Shown here one piece after another: positions 1-7,845 of a DNA stretch of 32,181 bases (the first letter of the stretch is position 1; every line of letters begins with the position of its first letter). Made by a program: the position numbers and the translations under genes. Below the pieces are notes generated by a model. It saw only the letters and a program-made list of their open reading frames with translations, searched no databases and was not told the DNA's origin. Location: assembly GCA_913055575.1 (NCBI GenBank), contig CAJXLI010000012.1, positions 1-32,181 of the forward strand, given 5' to 3'. This DNA comes from an uncultured Ectothiorhodospiraceae bacterium (lineage in GTDB: Bacteria > Pseudomonadota > Gammaproteobacteria > Nitrococcales > Halorhodospiraceae).

Positions 1-372
1 CACGGCGCCTACATCCTGCGCAACGCCGACCTGGCCGGCTTCTCCCGGCACGAGCAGCAGCTGCTGGCGTTCCTGGTACGCGTCCACCGCCGCAAGCTCG
101 CCCGCGGCCAGATCAAGGCGCTGCCGAAGCGCTGGCGGGAGACGGGCAAACGGCTCGCCGTGGTGCTGCGGCTGGCCGTGCTCCTCCACCGCAGCCGGGA
201 CGACAAGGCCGTTGTCGAGCCGGCCCTGGAGCCGCTGGATGGGGGGGTGCGGCTGCGCTTCCCCGCGGGGTGCCTGGAGGCGAGCCCGCTGCTCCACGCC
301 GACCTGCGCCAGGAGCAGAGCTACCTGGAGCGTGCCAAGGTCCACCTGGAGCTCGCCCCCGGGGCCGGCTGA
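1..372 (+). CDS. ppx: Exopolyphosphatase / GppA family, C-terminal part
   Basis: The 5' end lies outside the window; the reading frame is open from base 1 to a TGA at 370-372 (123 residues). It begins HGAYILRNADLAGFSRHEQQ and continues LLAFLVRVHRRKL, which matches the HD-like helical domain in the C-terminal half of Ppx/GppA phosphatases. These enzymes remove terminal phosphates from polyphosphate or hydrolyse pppGpp. The catalytic actin-like N-terminal domain is not visible, so Ppx and GppA cannot be separated by sequence alone. The convergent neighbour is polyphosphate kinase, which favours Ppx. The stop codon lies in the loop of a 16-bp perfect hairpin. Confidence 0.85.
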   Translation, partial: HGAYILRNADLAGFSRHEQQLLAFLVRVHRRKLARGQIKALPKRWRETGKRLAVVLRLAVLLHRSRDDKAVVEPALEPLDGGVRLRFPAGCLEASPLLHADLRQEQSYLERAKVHLELAPGAG

Positions 373-390
373 GCGCCGGCCCCGGGGGCG
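354..390. terminator. Long GC hairpin with the ppx stop codon in its loop
   Basis: Bases 354-369 and 375-390 are perfect reverse complements (16 bp, all G/C). The loop 370-374 is TGAGC, so its first three bases are the ppx stop codon. There is no T-run on either side. It lies between convergent ppx and ppk and probably acts as a transcription barrier or mRNA 3'-end structure for ppx. Whether it terminates without a U-tract is inference. Confidence 0.6.
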
Positions 391-400
391 CGTGCGGTAT

Positions 401-416
401 CGCCTCGCCAGAGGCG
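401..416 (-). terminator. Short hairpin just after ppk
   Basis: CGCCT at 401-405 pairs with AGGCG at 412-416 across a 6-nt loop, immediately downstream of the ppk stop (418-420, minus strand). With the larger hairpin at 354-390 it gives two structures in the 45 bp between ppx and ppk. There is no U-tract, so the terminator role is tentative. Confidence 0.3.
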
Positions 417-417
417 G

Positions 418-2502
418 CTAGGTGTCTTCCGCCAGGCGTTCCAGCAGCGCCTGCTGGGCGCTGAAGGCGGGGGCGTCGTCCTGCGGCGCGGCCCGGACGT
501 AGCTGCCGTCAGGCTGCAGCAGCCAGGCCTGGCGCGTATCCATCAGGTAGTACTCCAGGTCCTTGAGGATCCGCCTCCGCGCCTCCGGATTGTTGACCGG
601 GAAGGCGGTCTCGACCCGCCGGAAGAAGTTGCGGTCCATCCAGTCGGCGCTAGCGCAGCAGATCTCCGGTGAGCCGGCGTTGCCGAAGTAGAAGACGCGG
701 GTGTGCTCGAGGAACCGGCCGATGACCGAGCGCACCCGGATGTTCTCGGAGACACCGGCCAGGCCGGGACGCAGGACACACATGCCGCGGACGATGAGGT
801 CGATCTCCACGCCGGCCATGGAGGCCCGGTAGAGGGCCTGGATGGTGCGCGGCTCGGTCAGGGAGTTGACCTTGGCGATGATCCGGCCGCCGCGGCCGGC
901 CCCGGCGTGCTCCGCCTCGCGCTCGATGCGCTCGAGGACCGCCTCGTGGAGGGTGAAGGGGGCCTGCAGCAGCCGGTGCAGGTCCTTGAACTGGCCGAGG
1001 CTGGTCAGCTGCAGGAAGATGTTGCGCACGTCCTCGCTGATGCGCCGGTCGGCGGTGAGCAGGCCGTAGTCGGTGTACAGCCGCGCCGTGCGCGAGTGGT
1101 AGTTGCCGGTGCCCAGGTGGACGTAGTTGCGTAGCCGGCCGGCCTCGCGGCGGACGACGAGGATCATCTTGGTGTGCGTCTTGTAGCCGACCACGCCGTA
1201 GACGACGTGGGCCCCCGCCTCCTGGAGCTGGTTGGCGAGGCGGATGTTGTCCTGCTCGTCGAAGCGCGCGCGCAGCTCCACCACCACCGTCACCTCCTTG
1301 CCGGCGCGGGCGGCCTCGACCAGGTGCTCGACGATCGCCGAGTCCGGATCGGTGCGGTAGAGGGTCTGCTTGATGGCGAGGACGTTGGGGTCCTGCGCGG
1401 CCTGCCGGACGAAGTCGATCACCGGCAGGAAGGACTGGAAGGGGTGGTGGAGGAGGATGTCCCGCTCCCGGATGGCCTTGAACAGGTCCGTGCCGGTGGT
1501 CAGCGCCGGCGGCAGCCCCGGCGTGAAGGAGGGGTACTTGAGGTCCGAGCGGTCGACCAGGTCGTAGACGGCCATCAGGCGGTTGAGGTTGACCGGCCCA
1601 TCCACCTGGTAGAGGTCCTCGCGGCCGAGCTCGAACTCCTCGAGGAGGAAATCGGCCATGGCGTCCGGGCAGTTGGCAGCTACCTCCAGGCGGACGGCCT
1701 GCCCGTAGCGCCGCTGAGGCAGCTCGCCCTCGAGGGCCCGCATGAGATCGTCGACCTCCTCCTCGTCGACGAACAGATCGCCGTTGCGGGTCACCCGGAA
1801 CTGGTAGCAGCCGTGCACCGTCATGCCCGGGAAGAGGTCCTCGACAAAGGCGTGGATGATCGAGGAGAGGAAGACGAAGTTGTAGGGCGCGCCCTCCTCG
1901 AGTTCCCCGGCCGGCATCGGGATGATACGGGGGAGCGCGCGCGGGGCCTGGACGACGGCGTAGCCGGAGTTGCGGCCGAAGGCGTCCTTGCCCTCGAGCG
2001 AGACGATGAAGTTGAGGCTCTTGTTGAGGACCTTGGGGAACGGGTGCGCCGGATCCAGCCCCAGCGGGCTGAGGATCGGCAGCAGCTCCGTCTCGAAGTA
2101 GTCGCGCAGCCAGTTGCGCTGCGCCTCCGTCCACTCCTGGCGCCGGAGGAAGCGGATGGACTCCGCCTCGAGCGCGGGGATGATCTCCTCGTTGAGCACC
2201 CGGTACTGCTCGTGGACGATCTCGTGGGCCGCGGTGCTGTTCACCCGCAGCACCTCCTGGGGACTCCGGCCGTCGGGCTCGGTCTGCACCGAGCCGAGCT
2301 CCACCCGCTGCTTGGTGCCGGCGAGGCGGATCTCGAAGAACTCGTCCATGTTGGTGCTGAGGATGCAGAGGAACTTGAGCCGCTCGAGCAGGGGGGTGTC
2401 CGCGTCCTTGGCCTGCTCCAGCACACGCCGGTTGAATGCCAGGAGGCTGAGGAGGCGATTGTTGTAGTACTCGGGCTGCTTGAGATTGATCTGTCTATCC
2501 AT
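418..2502 (-). CDS. ppk: Polyphosphate kinase 1
   Basis: A 694-residue protein, the usual length for Ppk1, which reversibly makes polyphosphate from ATP at the cytoplasmic membrane. The N-terminal domain opens with YYNNRLLSLLAFNRRVLEQA and has the family signature LSTNMDEFFEIRLAG (about 48-62). Two histidines 19 residues apart, H443 in KTHTKM and H462 in YVHLGTGNY, correspond to the autophosphorylated and supporting histidines of E. coli Ppk (H435 and H454). The segment RTARLYTDYGLLT (about 471-483) and C-terminal RxFYFGN-type features are also present. The start is ATG at 2502; GGAGG lies only 3 nt upstream, which is short, but the protein begins at the normal family position. It is convergent with ppx and divergent from the glutaredoxin-like gene. 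Confidence 0.96.
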   Translation of the reverse strand: MDRQINLKQPEYYNNRLLSLLAFNRRVLEQAKDADTPLLERLKFLCILSTNMDEFFEIRLAGTKQRVELGSVQTEPDGRSPQEVLRVNSTAAHEIVHEQYRVLNEEIIPALEAESIRFLRRQEWTEAQRNWLRDYFETELLPILSPLGLDPAHPFPKVLNKSLNFIVSLEGKDAFGRNSGYAVVQAPRALPRIIPMPAGELEEGAPYNFVFLSSIIHAFVEDLFPGMTVHGCYQFRVTRNGDLFVDEEEVDDLMRALEGELPQRRYGQAVRLEVAANCPDAMADFLLEEFELGREDLYQVDGPVNLNRLMAVYDLVDRSDLKYPSFTPGLPPALTTGTDLFKAIRERDILLHHPFQSFLPVIDFVRQAAQDPNVLAIKQTLYRTDPDSAIVEHLVEAARAGKEVTVVVELRARFDEQDNIRLANQLQEAGAHVVYGVVGYKTHTKMILVVRREAGRLRNYVHLGTGNYHSRTARLYTDYGLLTADRRISEDVRNIFLQLTSLGQFKDLHRLLQAPFTLHEAVLERIEREAEHAGAGRGGRIIAKVNSLTEPRTIQALYRASMAGVEIDLIVRGMCVLRPGLAGVSENIRVRSVIGRFLEHTRVFYFGNAGSPEICCASADWMDRNFFRRVETAFPVNNPEARRRILKDLEYYLMDTRQAWLLQPDGSYVRAAPQDDAPAFSAQQALLERLAEDT

Positions 2503-2595
2503 AGCCCTCCAACCATAGCAGAGTTGCCTCCCCCGCAGTTTTGCGTTTTGATGACGAGATACGCATAGATGGGCATCGGCTTCAGGAGGGCCGTG

Positions 2596-2940
2596 ATGGG
2601 TAACGAGAGCGAGACGGTGCCGGACGGCGCAGATCCGGACGGACAGGGCCCCCTCGACCGCGCCCTGGCGGGGCTGGTCCTCTACGAGAAGCCTTGGTGT
2701 CCCTTCTGCATGCGGGTGAATGCGACCCTCCGCAGTCTCGGGATCGACCTGGAGCGCCGGGATATCGGCCAGGATGCCCAGGCGGCCCGGGAGCTGGCCG
2801 AGCAGGGCGGCAAGCGCATGGTCCCGTGCCTCTACATCGCCGACGGCGGAGCGGGGCGGTGGCTCTACGAGTCGTCGGCTATCACCGCCTATCTGCGGGC
2901 CCTGGTCGAGGCAGATGATCCCGAGGCCGGCGAGGGGTGA
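2596..2940 (+). CDS. Glutaredoxin / GST-N-like thiol-redox protein
   Basis: A 114-residue protein with a thioredoxin-fold N-terminal part: LVLYEKPWCPFCMRVNATL contains a dithiol CPFC motif, followed by a cis-Pro region (KRMVPCLYI) and a C-terminal YESSAITAYLRA segment as in GST N-terminal domains and stand-alone glutaredoxins. It probably reduces disulfides or glutathionylated proteins in the cytoplasm; the substrate is unknown. An ATG at 2569 is in frame, but AGGAGG at 2584-2589 lies 6 nt before the ATG at 2596, so the later start is chosen. An acidic linker of about 25 residues precedes the domain. Its stop codon lies in a hairpin loop, 14 bp before the end of the convergent transglycosylase gene. 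Confidence 0.85.
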   Translation: MGNESETVPDGADPDGQGPLDRALAGLVLYEKPWCPFCMRVNATLRSLGIDLERRDIGQDAQAARELAEQGGKRMVPCLYIADGGAGRWLYESSAITAYLRALVEADDPEAGEG

Positions 2941-2947
2941 TCTCGCC
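2929..2947. terminator. Hairpin with the glutaredoxin stop codon in its loop
   Basis: GGCGAG (2929-2934) pairs with CTCGCC (2942-2947). The 7-nt loop contains the TGA stop (2938-2940). It occupies almost the whole 14-bp gap between convergent genes. A further GGCC pairing is possible after a 2-nt bulge. There is no U-tract. Confidence 0.4.
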
Positions 2948-2954
2948 GCGGCCG

Positions 2955-4148
2955 CTAGCCCGCCTCCTCGCGCAGCCGCTCCAGCAGCGCCCGATCGGGG
3001 TAGCCGTCCGCCGGCAGGTTGCGGTTCTGCTGGTAGGCGCGGACGGCGGCCCGCGTGGCCGGCCCTAGTAGGCCATCGACGGGGCCGGGGTCGTAGCCCA
3101 GGGCCGCCAGGGCCTCCTGGCCCGCCTTGAGGGCTGTCCGGCGCGGTGGGGGCTCCTCGGGCGGCTCCGCGCGCAGGGGCGGCTGGCCGTCGATCCGGTC
3201 GGCGAGGACCCCGACGGCGAGGGCGTAGGAGATCGAGTGGTTCCAGCGTAGGAGCCTGCGGAAATTGTCGTAGACCAGGAAGGCGGGGCCGTGGCGGCCC
3301 ATGGGGAGGAGCAGCGCTGCCTCCAGGTCGGCCGCCGGGAGGTCGCTGCCGTCGGCGCGGCGGATGCCCTGCCGCTGCCAGCTCGCCAGGGATTGCGGCT
3401 CGTCGAGGCCCAGGTGCTTGAACTGGAAGGCCTCGGTGAGCCGCACCTCCCGGCCCCAGCGGAACGCCGGGTCCCAGCCCATCGCATCCAGGTAGTTGGC
3501 CGCCGAGGCGAGGGCGTCGGGCACGCTGGTGCGCAGGTCGATGCTGCCGGAGCCGTCGTAGTCCACCGCGTGCTCGCGCAACGTACTGGGCATGAACTGC
3601 GTGTGCCCGATAGCGCCCGCCCAGGAGCCGCGCAGCTCATCGTGCTCGAGGCGGCCGCTCTCCAGCAGCGCCAGCGTGGCGTTGAGCTCCTGGCGGAAGA
3701 AGGCCTCGCGCCGGCCGTCGCAGGCCAGGGTGGCCATGGCGTCGATGACGGGGGTCTCGCCGAAATAGCGCCCGTAGTGGGTCTCCATCCCCCACAGGGC
3801 CAGGAGGTAGCGGGGGCTGACCCCGTACGTGTCGTAGAGCTGCCAGAGCAGCCGTCCGTGCTCCTCCATCATGGCGCGGCCGCGGGCGATACGCCCGTCG
3901 GTGACACGGGCGTCGAGGTACGCCCAGAACGTCTGCACGAGCTCCGGCTGCTCGCGGTCGCGATCGACGACGCGCTCGAGCCGCTCCACCTCGCCGAGGG
4001 TCTCGTCAACGAGCTCGGGGTCCCGCCCCTTGGCCTCAAGCTCGGTGCGCAGCCCGGTGACGCACTGCTCAAAGGATCCGGCCGCGGCGCTGGCAGGGGC
4101 GGCCAGCAGCAGCGCGACGAGCACGGGCCAGCGGGAGCGACAGGGCAT
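2955..4148 (-). CDS. Secreted lytic murein transglycosylase (MltB-like) with peptidoglycan-binding domain
   Basis: A 397-residue protein that should cleave the MurNAc-GlcNAc bond of peptidoglycan in the periplasm, forming 1,6-anhydro ends. Residues 1-23 are a Sec signal peptide (basic start, VLVALLLAAPASA). The SLT_3/MltB domain follows, with the catalytic glutamate E122 in LWGMETHYGRYFGETP and the family motif GAIGHTQFMPST. At the C-terminus (about 338-397) a PG_binding_1 repeat is visible: LAALGYDPGPVDGLLGPATR then AAVRAYQQ. This domain order is typical of the MltB_2 group of about 400 residues. The start has GGAG 9 nt upstream. It is convergent with the glutaredoxin gene and divergent from pyrD. 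There is no lipobox, so it is probably soluble and not an anchored lipoprotein. Confidence 0.92.
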   Translation of the reverse strand: MPCRSRWPVLVALLLAAPASAAAGSFEQCVTGLRTELEAKGRDPELVDETLGEVERLERVVDRDREQPELVQTFWAYLDARVTDGRIARGRAMMEEHGRLLWQLYDTYGVSPRYLLALWGMETHYGRYFGETPVIDAMATLACDGRREAFFRQELNATLALLESGRLEHDELRGSWAGAIGHTQFMPSTLREHAVDYDGSGSIDLRTSVPDALASAANYLDAMGWDPAFRWGREVRLTEAFQFKHLGLDEPQSLASWQRQGIRRADGSDLPAADLEAALLLPMGRHGPAFLVYDNFRRLLRWNHSISYALAVGVLADRIDGQPPLRAEPPEEPPPRRTALKAGQEALAALGYDPGPVDGLLGPATRAAVRAYQQNRNLPADGYPDRALLERLREEAG

Positions 4149-4176
4149 GGGTCGTTACTCCACCGCGGTCGGCACC

Positions 4177-4228
4177 CAGACAGGGCGATAGCCGCAGTGT
4201 AAGATAACCCGCTCGAATCGGTCGATTC
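4177..4228 (+). promoter_or_regulatory. Possible pyrD promoter and leader dyad
   Basis: CAGACA (4177-4182) and TAAGAT (4200-4205) are 17 bp apart and resemble sigma-70 -35 and -10 boxes. Just downstream, GAATCG-GT-CGATTC (4215-4228) is a perfect 6-2-6 inverted repeat that would lie at the start of the pyrD leader. It could be an operator. Both are weak sequence calls. Confidence 0.35.
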
Positions 4229-4253
4229 TCCTCAAGCCGCTGTAAGGAGCGCC

Positions 4254-5297
4254 ATGTATCGAGCCATCCGCGCCCTGCTGTTTCGCCTGGAGCCCGAGCA
4301 GGCCCACCGCGTGAGCCTTCGGCTCGCCCGGTGGGGGCTGCGCCTCGGGCGCATGCCCGGGGTGCAAGGCCTGCCGGCGGTACCGCGACGGGTCATGGGT
4401 CTCGACTTCCCCAACCCGGTCGGCCTCGCGGCCGGGTATGACAAGGACGGCGAGTACCCCGACGTGCTCGCCGCCCTCGGCTTCGGCTTCCTGGAGCTGG
4501 GCACGGTGACGCCGCGGCCGCAGCCGGGGAATCCGCAGCCGCGGGTCTTCCGGCTGCCGGCGCACGAGGCGCTGATCAACCGCATGGGCTTCAACAACCA
4601 GGGCGCCGAGGCCCTGGCCCAGCGGGCCGCCGGGGCCGCCCACCCGGGCGTGATCGGGGTCAACATCGGCAAGAACCGCGACACCCCGGCCGAGCAGGCC
4701 GAGGCGGACTACGCCCAGGCCCTGGGCGCGGTCTATCCGGTCGCCGATTACGTCGCCGTCAACCTCTCGTCGCCGAATACGCCGGGATTGCGCGATCTCC
4801 AGCATGAGGAGGCCCTGCGCAGCCTGCTCCAGCGGCTCAACGAAGAGCGCCAGCGGCTGGCCGAGGCCCACGGCAAGCGGATGCCTTTGGTGGTGAAGAT
4901 CGCCCCGGACTGGGAGCCGGATGAGCTCGATGCCACCCTGGAGATCCTGCTGGCGGCGGGGGTCGACGGTATCATCGCTACCAATACCACCCTGGGGCGG
5001 GCGGAGGTGGCCGGCGCGCAGCACGCCGATGAGCCCGGCGGCCTCAGCGGCGCGCCGCTGCGCGAGCGGGCCGAGCAGGTGCTGGCGCAGGTGGCGCAGC
5101 GCTGCGGCGGGGAGATGGCCGTGATCGCCGCCGGCGGGATCCACAGCGGCGAGGACGTGGCGCGCCGGCTGGCGCTCGGTGCGGACCTGGTGCAGCTGTA
5201 CACCGGCCTGGTCTACCGCGGTCCACGTCTGGTCCAGGAGGCGGTTCGTGCCGCTGCCCGCCATGGCGGCGAGGCTGCCCGGGACGGGGCCGCGTAG
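4254..5297 (+). CDS. pyrD: Dihydroorotate dehydrogenase (quinone), class 2
   Basis: A 347-residue FMN enzyme that oxidises dihydroorotate to orotate in pyrimidine synthesis and passes electrons to membrane quinone. The N-terminal helix region (about 1-40, MYRAIRALLFRLEPEQAHRV) is the membrane-associated extension found only in class 2. Core motifs are GLAAGYDKDG, ELGTVTPRPQPGNPQPRVFR, INRMGFNNQGA and the catalytic-serine segment VNLSSPNTPGLRDLQ (about 169-183). The FMN-phosphate region is AAGGIHSGEDV near residue 292. AAGGAG lies 5 nt before the ATG. An unrelated-looking gene follows after 27 bp on the same strand and may be co-transcribed. Confidence 0.97.
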   Translation: MYRAIRALLFRLEPEQAHRVSLRLARWGLRLGRMPGVQGLPAVPRRVMGLDFPNPVGLAAGYDKDGEYPDVLAALGFGFLELGTVTPRPQPGNPQPRVFRLPAHEALINRMGFNNQGAEALAQRAAGAAHPGVIGVNIGKNRDTPAEQAEADYAQALGAVYPVADYVAVNLSSPNTPGLRDLQHEEALRSLLQRLNEERQRLAEAHGKRMPLVVKIAPDWEPDELDATLEILLAAGVDGIIATNTTLGRAEVAGAQHADEPGGLSGAPLRERAEQVLAQVAQRCGGEMAVIAAGGIHSGEDVARRLALGADLVQLYTGLVYRGPRLVQEAVRAAARHGGEAARDGAA

Positions 5298-5324
5298 CGC
5301 CTCGACCACGCAAGGCGGCTCGAG

Positions 5325-6449
5325 ATGGATGACCTGCAGCAACTGGCCTTGATCTACGGGGTCTCCCACGCAAGCTGGCGGGGGACGGCCGAGCTGTCCG
5401 CAGCCTACCGGTGGCAGGAGTTACGCACGGATTTCCTGCTCGGCCCGCTGCGCCAGGCCATCCAGGTCTGGTGCGCCGACATCCCGTCGATCGCGGACGA
5501 AAGCGACGGTCAGGGCGCCGCTGTAGGCGGACGCGTGCTGGTCCTGCGCTACTTTGATCGCCACGAGGATCAGCTCGCCACCACCCTGGCGGTGTTCCTA
5601 CCGGCCGCCGGGTGGCTGGAGACCGACGCTGATGGCCTGTACGGGGTGGCGCGGCAGCAGGGATGGCAGAGGCAGGCCCGTCGGCAAGTCGGCCGCGCCC
5701 TCGGCGGCGCGGTGCTTGCGAATTCGGAGGACGATGATCCTTTCCAGCTTCTGGGCCGGTCGGGGCACATCCACGCAGACGTGCCACCCCCTGCGGAGGG
5801 GATCGCTGCAGCGTCGCGCCTGCTGCACCACGCGCGGACGCTCGGCGAGCAGGATGGGGACCACTGGTACCGTCCGGACGGGCGGGAGACGGCTGTCCTC
5901 GCGACCGCTGCCGGCTTCGTGGTGTTCTCGGCAGCGGCTCGCTTCTCGGTCCGCGATGCCGGGGATCGACCCAATCAGTTCGAGCGCTTCCTGATCCTGC
6001 ACGGCCTCGCCTATGCCTGCCGCCAGGCCCTGGTCGGGCCCTCGCGTTGGCTGGCCCAGGAGGCCCTGCCATCGGGCAGCCACGACACCCAGGTCACCGA
6101 GGAGCGTTATCGGACCGTGCGCCGGCTCTACGATCGGCAGGTCCAGTTCGAGGCGCGCTACCTCTTCTCGAACCCGGTCCGGGAGGCGTACCCCGAGGCG
6201 CACGGCATGGCCCGCCTGGTCATGGAGAACCAGGGGCTGGAAAGGCTGCGCGAGGCGCTCAACGCCCAGCTCGACCGCCTCCAGGGCCTGGCCCAGCACT
6301 ACCTGGCGGAGCGGGAGGCCGAGCGCCGCCGGCGGGAGGCGCAAGCCTCGGCTCGGCGGCAACGCTGGCTGAACGGTATCGTCACCGCGCTCGGCCTGTT
6401 GCTGGCCGCCGGGCAGACCTGGTTCGGGTGGCTGGCGGTCCCGGGGTGA
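5325..6449 (+). CDS. Unrecognised protein with coiled coil and C-terminal membrane anchor
   Basis: I do not recognise this 374-residue protein. It has no signal peptide. Residues 1-290 look globular and soluble, with many Trp, His and Arg residues and segments such as GRVLVLRYFDRHEDQLATTL and AGFVVFSAAARF. Residues about 295-346 are a charged helix, likely a coiled coil, ending in a very basic stretch (EREAERRRREAQASARRQR). A single hydrophobic segment follows (about 348-370, GIVTALGLLLAAGQTWFGWL) with four residues after it, so it should be a tail-anchored inner-membrane protein with a cytoplasmic body. The layout is loosely reminiscent of CorA, but there is no GMN motif and only one membrane helix. 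It starts 27 bp after pyrD with only a weak ribosome site. Function unknown. Confidence 0.65.
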   Translation: MDDLQQLALIYGVSHASWRGTAELSAAYRWQELRTDFLLGPLRQAIQVWCADIPSIADESDGQGAAVGGRVLVLRYFDRHEDQLATTLAVFLPAAGWLETDADGLYGVARQQGWQRQARRQVGRALGGAVLANSEDDDPFQLLGRSGHIHADVPPPAEGIAAASRLLHHARTLGEQDGDHWYRPDGRETAVLATAAGFVVFSAAARFSVRDAGDRPNQFERFLILHGLAYACRQALVGPSRWLAQEALPSGSHDTQVTEERYRTVRRLYDRQVQFEARYLFSNPVREAYPEAHGMARLVMENQGLERLREALNAQLDRLQGLAQHYLAEREAERRRREAQASARRQRWLNGIVTALGLLLAAGQTWFGWLAVPG

Positions 6450-6653
6450 CGGCGCAGGTACCGGGGCGGCGCCGCGAGCCGCGCCCTCGGCATGGCCTGC
6501 CCTGCCTGCGCTTGTTATCTTGATGTTGCCCACACGCGGCATATGCCCGTTGAGCAGTGCATCCGGCTCTCCAAGCGCTGGTCCAGAGGTACCTGCACAG
6601 GCAACAGCCTGAGGCCGCGGAGACTGGGGCTGCCGGAGCGGGCGCCAAGACAA

Positions 6654-6743
6654 GGAGAGGTGGCTGAGTGGTCGAAAGCACCCGACTTGAAATCGGGTGA
6701 GGGCACGCGCCCTCCGGGGGTTCGAATCCCTCCCTCTCCGCCA
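6654..6743 (+). tRNA. tRNA-Ser (anticodon UGA)
   Basis: A complete 90-nt class II tRNA. The acceptor stem GGAGAGG (6654-6660) pairs with CCTCTCC (6733-6739), followed by discriminator G and an encoded CCA (6741-6743). The anticodon stem CCCGA/TCGGG (6681-6685 and 6693-6697) holds the loop CTTGAAA with anticodon TGA at 6688-6690. A long variable arm and a T-loop TTCGAAT are present. It reads UCA (and UCN by wobble). A phage-type nuclease gene ends 11 bp beyond the CCA, so this tRNA may be a mobile-element attachment site. Confidence 0.97.
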
Positions 6744-6754
6744 TGACCAGCGAC

Positions 6755-7537
6755 TCAGTAGCTCGCGCGATGGCGCGCGGGCCCGCCGCGCACGGCGCTA
6801 GGCAATGCTCGGCCATTCCTGCCGGGGGTGGCCGAGCGCTCGCCTAGGCCGTGGCCCCTCGTACGCCGCGGCGGCGTGTCCATCTCGACGCCATGCCAGA
6901 ATCGGCCCTCGCGGGCGATGAGCCGCTCGATGGCCGCATCATCCCGCTCGAGGCGGTGGATCTCGAGCCGCTGACCGGCGAGCAATACGGCGATATCCGC
7001 GGCCTGTTGGCCGGTAACGCCGAGTTGATGCTGGACCTGGAGCCGGACGTCCTCGGGGACGCCGCCGCGCCAGCGCCGGGCGCCGTGGGAGCCCACGGTC
7101 TTGATCTCGAGGATCTGGACCTGCGCGTTGCCCACGACCTCGCGGTCGATGTCGGCGAGCATCCAGGGGTGGGCCGGGTGCTGGAGGATAGCGCTGACCG
7201 GGGCGATGCGGTTACCTGTCCTTCGGGCATAGGCATCCGCCACCCAGGGCTCGAGGAGCCGCCCCCAGTTCGGGGGGCCGTTGCCGTCGACTTCTTCCGC
7301 CGGCCCGCCCGGGTTACGGCCCGTCTTGTCGAGCCACAGGTCCTGGGGAGAGCGATACGGGCTGAGGCCCACGGCGGCTGCGGCATCCGAGCTACCGAGC
7401 CCGCCTCTGCGGATCGTCAGCCAGGCCTGGCGATCCAGGTCCCGCGTATCGGCCAGGCGGTAGGCCTGCCCGTACCGATGCTGGGCGCTATGCGCCTGGG
7501 GAGCCGTTCCCGCTTCCGTCGCAGCTATTTCGATCAT
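6755..7537 (-). CDS. YqaJ-like phage recombination nuclease, tail possibly truncated
   Basis: A 260-residue protein of the YqaJ/lambda-exonuclease-like PD-(D/E)XK family, which in phages and integrative elements resects DNA ends for annealing recombination. Motifs in order are RRGGLGSSDAAAAVGLSPYR, an acidic LLEPWVADAYARRTGN, MLADIDRE and LEIKT (the ExK triad, about residues 129-146), then QVQHQLGVTG. The normal domain ends near GRFWHGVEMDTPP. The last 35 or so residues are Arg/Gly/Ala-rich and look unlike the family, so the 3' end may be a junction or frameshifted remnant. GGAG lies 9 nt before the ATG at 7537; another ATG at 7543 is too close to the ribosome site. No single-strand annealing partner or integrase is visible nearby. 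Confidence 0.82.
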   Translation of the reverse strand: MIEIAATEAGTAPQAHSAQHRYGQAYRLADTRDLDRQAWLTIRRGGLGSSDAAAAVGLSPYRSPQDLWLDKTGRNPGGPAEEVDGNGPPNWGRLLEPWVADAYARRTGNRIAPVSAILQHPAHPWMLADIDREVVGNAQVQILEIKTVGSHGARRWRGGVPEDVRLQVQHQLGVTGQQAADIAVLLAGQRLEIHRLERDDAAIERLIAREGRFWHGVEMDTPPRRTRGHGLGERSATPGRNGRALPSAVRGGPARHRASY

Positions 7538-7607
7538 GTCCATCAGCTCCTCGTCGTTGGACGATCCCTATCCCGGCTAGATACACCCGAGAGGCTGCCC
7601 GCTGCGG

Positions 7608-7633
7608 TTGACAGGCGTCATGCGCGGGCATGA
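7608..7633. promoter_or_regulatory. Operator-like inverted repeat next to a -35-like box
   Basis: In the 308-bp gap between the divergent nuclease and small membrane protein genes, TTGACA (7608-7613) is followed by the perfect 6-4-6 inverted repeat TCATGC-GCGG-GCATGA (7618-7633). No good -10 box is at the right distance, so promoter activity is doubtful. A phage-type repressor operator is one possibility. I see no gene in the rest of the gap (7538-7845). Confidence 0.25.
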
Positions 7634-7845
7634 AAGGATTGTTACGGCGTCCGGTGACGGGGCCCGGCAGCGGCTGGCTCGGGGATCTTGAAGAGCGGAT
7701 CGATCCGCGACAGCATCGGTACGCTGTCGAGTCGCGCCCACGGCGAAGGGGGCGTCGCGGTTTATCCCTGCCGGAGCTCGGCGCTGATGATCGCCGCGAG
7801 GCATGGCATCCTCTCGGCGCACACCCAACTGAGGAGAGATGGTCG

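Noticed and set aside
1174-2568. Long open frame on the plus strand opposite ppk.
   Set aside because: It is the antisense shadow of a well-conserved gene; the product is low-complexity and has no family motifs.
7630-7845. In-frame N-terminal extension of the small membrane protein.
   Set aside because: It lacks a ribosome site and would put an Arg-rich stretch before the first membrane helix; GAGGAGA supports the ATG at 7846.
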